64,000 nucleotides of DNA from Nonomuraea thailandensis. Its GTDB lineage: Bacteria; Actinomycetota; Actinomycetes; Streptosporangiales; Streptosporangiaceae. This document shows, piece after piece, positions 62,145 through 64,000 of this stretch. The notes beneath the pieces were generated by a model. The model was not told the origin of the DNA. It saw only the letters and a list, made by a program, of their open reading frames with translations, and ran no database searches. Position 1 is the first letter of the stretch. Every line of letters starts with the position of its first letter. Position numbers and translations under genes: made by a program. The stretch spans positions 1,054,001 to 1,118,000 of the forward strand of contig NZ_JAMZEB010000002.1 in NCBI RefSeq assembly GCF_024172165.1, given 5' to 3'.

Positions 62145-63296
62145 GGCCACGCCGGCCCACCCCAGCCCGAGCGCCGTGATCATGAGCACCCCCGCCGCCC
62201 CCGTCCCGGCCGCCACCAGCCCCGCCGCCCCCGGCAGGAGGAGCTGCCCCGTGCGGTTGCCGACCAGGCGGAGCGACATCGCGCGCCCGCGCAGCCCGGG
62301 CGGCGCCGACTCCGCCAGCCACGACATGGTCATCGGCTGCCCCACCCCCAGCCCGAACCCGAGGACGACCAGCACCGGCACCAGCAGCCACAGCGGCATC
62401 GGCAGGGGAGTGACGAGCATGGCCGCCGCCGCCGCGACCGTGCCGGCGACCAGCAGCCTGCGCCGCCCCAGCGCCCGCGACAGCCGGCCGAGGAAGAAGC
62501 GCGACACCATGGAGGCCAGGCCGCGGACGGTCAGCAGCAGGCCGATCGTGCCCGCGGTGAGCCCGTGCTCGGTGCCGAGCGCCGGCAGGTAGACGAGCGT
62601 GATGTCCACGGCCGCCAGCACGACGCAGCTGGTGACCAGGGCGTGCGCGAGCCCGGGCCGGCGCAGCAGGGAACGCATGCCGCCGGCCGCCTCCCGATCC
62701 CCGGCCTCCGGGCGGGGGCTGCGGGGCAGCGGCACCGAAAGCGCGACGAGCAGCACGGCCAGGCCGCACGACCACAGGAAGATCTGCCCGGTGTCGGGGA
62801 TCGCCCGGTCGCCGCCGAACGCGGAGATCAGCACCGGGCCGGCCGCCTGGCCCAGCGACGCCGCGAACGTGTAGCGGCCGAACGCGGTGTCGTGGCCGCC
62901 GCGCCCGGTGGTGTTGGCCACCAGCGCCTGCTGGGCGATCACGCAGCCGAGGTGCCCCGTGCCGAGCAGGATCCCTGCCGCGATCAGGCCGGGCACCGTG
63001 TCGCCGAACGCCAGGAACGCGGCCCCGGCCGCGGTGAGCGTGAGCGCCCCCGCCACGGCCATGCGCCGCTCGCCGTACCGGTCGGCGGCGTGCCCGGCGG
63101 GCAGGGCCAGCAGCAGCGGGGCGAGGGCGAAGCTCGCGCCGAGCACGCCCAGCCACGCCGCGGGCACGTCCAGCTCGATCGCCCGGTACGACATCGTGGG
63201 CCGCAGCACGAACGTCACGATCTGCGTGGTGGCCGAGTGGGCCAGCAGCACCGCCATCGCGTAACGCCGGTTCCCCTTGGCTGCTGACTCGCCCAT
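62118..63296 (-). CDS. MFS transporter (drug-exporter-like)
   Basis: 392 residues, about 12 helices. HAADRYGERRMAVAGAL is the conserved loop 2-3 motif; TAGTIGLLLTVRGLASMVSRFFLGRLSRALGRRRLL is the equivalent loop 8-9. MRSLLRRPGLAHALVTSC starts the second half. It resembles proton-driven exporters of the DHA1 type, with unknown cargo. ATG 63296 is the start. The last residues (RRLPVDG) are part of a 44-bp tandem duplication that continues past the stop. Confidence 0.88.
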   Translation of the reverse strand: MGESAAKGNRRYAMAVLLAHSATTQIVTFVLRPTMSYRAIELDVPAAWLGVLGASFALAPLLLALPAGHAADRYGERRMAVAGALTLTAAGAAFLAFGDTVPGLIAAGILLGTGHLGCVIAQQALVANTTGRGGHDTAFGRYTFAASLGQAAGPVLISAFGGDRAIPDTGQIFLWSCGLAVLLVALSVPLPRSPRPEAGDREAAGGMRSLLRRPGLAHALVTSCVVLAAVDITLVYLPALGTEHGLTAGTIGLLLTVRGLASMVSRFFLGRLSRALGRRRLLVAGTVAAAAAMLVTPLPMPLWLLVPVLVVLGFGLGVGQPMTMSWLAESAPPGLRGRAMSLRLVGNRTGQLLLPGAAGLVAAGTGAAGVLMITALGLGWAGVAARRLPVDG

Positions 63297-63331
63297 TTGA
63301 TCCCGTCTTGCCCGGAAGTGCTCGTTATAAC

Positions 63332-64000
63332 TTACAACAGGCGAAGATCGGGGAGATCGTCGATCGTGCCGTCCGGCCAGGTGATCTTCCAGTCGTCGAA
63401 CACCGGCGGTTGCCCGCCGTCGCCGACCAGGAGCGCGGCGGCGTACCAGCGGCCGGGCTCCGCCTCGCCGGGCGTCGCGCACCACGGGGCCAGCGTGCGC
63501 TCGCCCAGCGGGGTGGCCGCCACCTCCGTGCCCGACTCGCCCAGCCCCGGGCCTCCGGCCACCCGCGTGGCGGCACCGCCCTCGGGCGCCGGCCAGCCTC
63601 CCACCCGCAGCCTGCCCGCCTGCCCGGTCAGGCGGGCCAGCCGCACCTCCCACGCCCCGCGCACGACCGAGACGACCTCCACCTCCGGCCCGTGCCGCAT
63701 CGGCGCGCCCGCCCTGGAGTAACCGTGATCGGGGCCCGGCCCCTGCTCGCCCCAGTGCGCCCGCCAGCGCGACGACCCGACCAGCGTGCCGGACGCCAGC
63801 ACGCGCACGGGACCGGCGGTGAATCCGGTCCTGTGGCTGGCGCGCCCCTCCTCGTCCAGCACCACCACGGACTGGTCCAGCGGGTCGCCCGGCAGCGGGA
63901 ACGTGGCCGTCGAGTAGCCGAGCCGCGCGTACAGCGGCGCGTCGGCCAGGTCGGAGCCCGGGCGCGAGTGGTCGGTGCCGTGGTTGACCACGCGGACGAC
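63332..64000 (-). CDS. DUF2264 protein, C-terminal part (5' end outside window)
   Basis: The frame is open to the right edge, giving about 222 C-terminal residues. RVVNHGTDHS, DAPLYARLGYSTATFPLP and DQSVVVLDEEGRASHRTGF match the beta-domain of DUF2264 proteins, which have an N-terminal alpha/alpha-barrel like glycoside hydrolases of families 88/105. The visible tail is a beta-sandwich with LRVGGWPAPEGG and VFDDWKITWPDG. A role in uronic or pectin sugar breakdown is suspected for the family but unproven. Its stop lies 35 bases before the MFS start, so the two may share an operon. Confidence 0.8.
   Translation of the reverse strand, partial: VVRVVNHGTDHSRPGSDLADAPLYARLGYSTATFPLPGDPLDQSVVVLDEEGRASHRTGFTAGPVRVLASGTLVGSSRWRAHWGEQGPGPDHGYSRAGAPMRHGPEVEVVSVVRGAWEVRLARLTGQAGRLRVGGWPAPEGGAATRVAGGPGLGESGTEVAATPLGERTLAPWCATPGEAEPGRWYAAALLVGDGGQPPVFDDWKITWPDGTIDDLPDLRLL

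Overview
The window is uniformly GC-rich and densely coded on both strands. GTG starts, four-base stop/start overlaps and leaderless starts (a TANNNT box 6-7 nt before the start codon) are common. Gene content is that of a soil actinomycete: a mycothiol-type maleylpyruvate isomerase, a CGNR regulator, Hanks kinases with proline/threonine-rich stalks, a DUF574 methyltransferase, a SpoIIE-type phosphatase and a fused SecDF. A Streptosporangiaceae member (Nonomuraea-like) is my inference from overall resemblance, not a demonstrated placement. There is no phage, transposase, integrase, CRISPR array, rRNA or credible tRNA. It is an accessory-type chromosomal stretch.

Layout. 1-5.3 kb: end of a GntR/UTRA regulator with a phosphonatase-like hydrolase, a secreted glycerophosphodiesterase with a carbohydrate-binding tail, a solitary nuoH, an AraC regulator and a 29-residue cysteine-rich peptide. 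5.7-10.1 kb: proline iminopeptidase, nucleoside hydrolase, CGNR regulator and receptor kinase. 10.1-16 kb: an IclR-controlled operon covering 3-hydroxybenzoate to gentisate to fumarate plus pyruvate, followed by an intradiol dioxygenase. 16-22 kb: a glycosyltransferase/sulfotransferase pair, then a MarR-controlled cluster (CocE hydrolase, DUF3237, FAD monooxygenase). 22-30.6 kb: regulators, argG with a clear ArgR-type operator/promoter, a cytochrome P450, a small kinase and a PhoX-like protein. 30.7-41.2 kb: two-component system, GNAT, methyltransferase, RibD-like reductase, BtrH_N/DUF4872 protein, SecDF, orphan response regulator and FHA protein. 41.5-46.5 kb: a broken receptor kinase, a SpoIIE phosphatase and a TetR regulator. 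46.6-53.3 kb: SGNH hydrolase, a subtilase with a stand-alone relative of its own prodomain, two glycosidase-type proteins and an oxidoreductase remnant. 53.3-57.6 kb: a sugar-acid catabolic cassette. 57.7-64 kb: voltage-gated-type ion channel, Spo0M protein, a DsbA/deaminase/two-SMR operon with a MarR regulator, an MFS exporter and the end of a DUF2264 gene.

How the genes work together. Two catabolic modules look complete for their core chemistry: 3-hydroxybenzoate via gentisate, and a sugar acid via an enolase-superfamily dehydratase, a DHDPS-family enzyme and an MFS carrier. Each has a divergent regulator with a symmetric or repeated site beside it. The clearest candidate for an undescribed system is the pair at 47.9-49.7 kb: a cytosolic-looking subtilase preceded by a small protein that matches only its N-terminal prodomain. 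A second theme is short GC-rich tandem duplication, repeatedly at or just past the 3' ends of genes.
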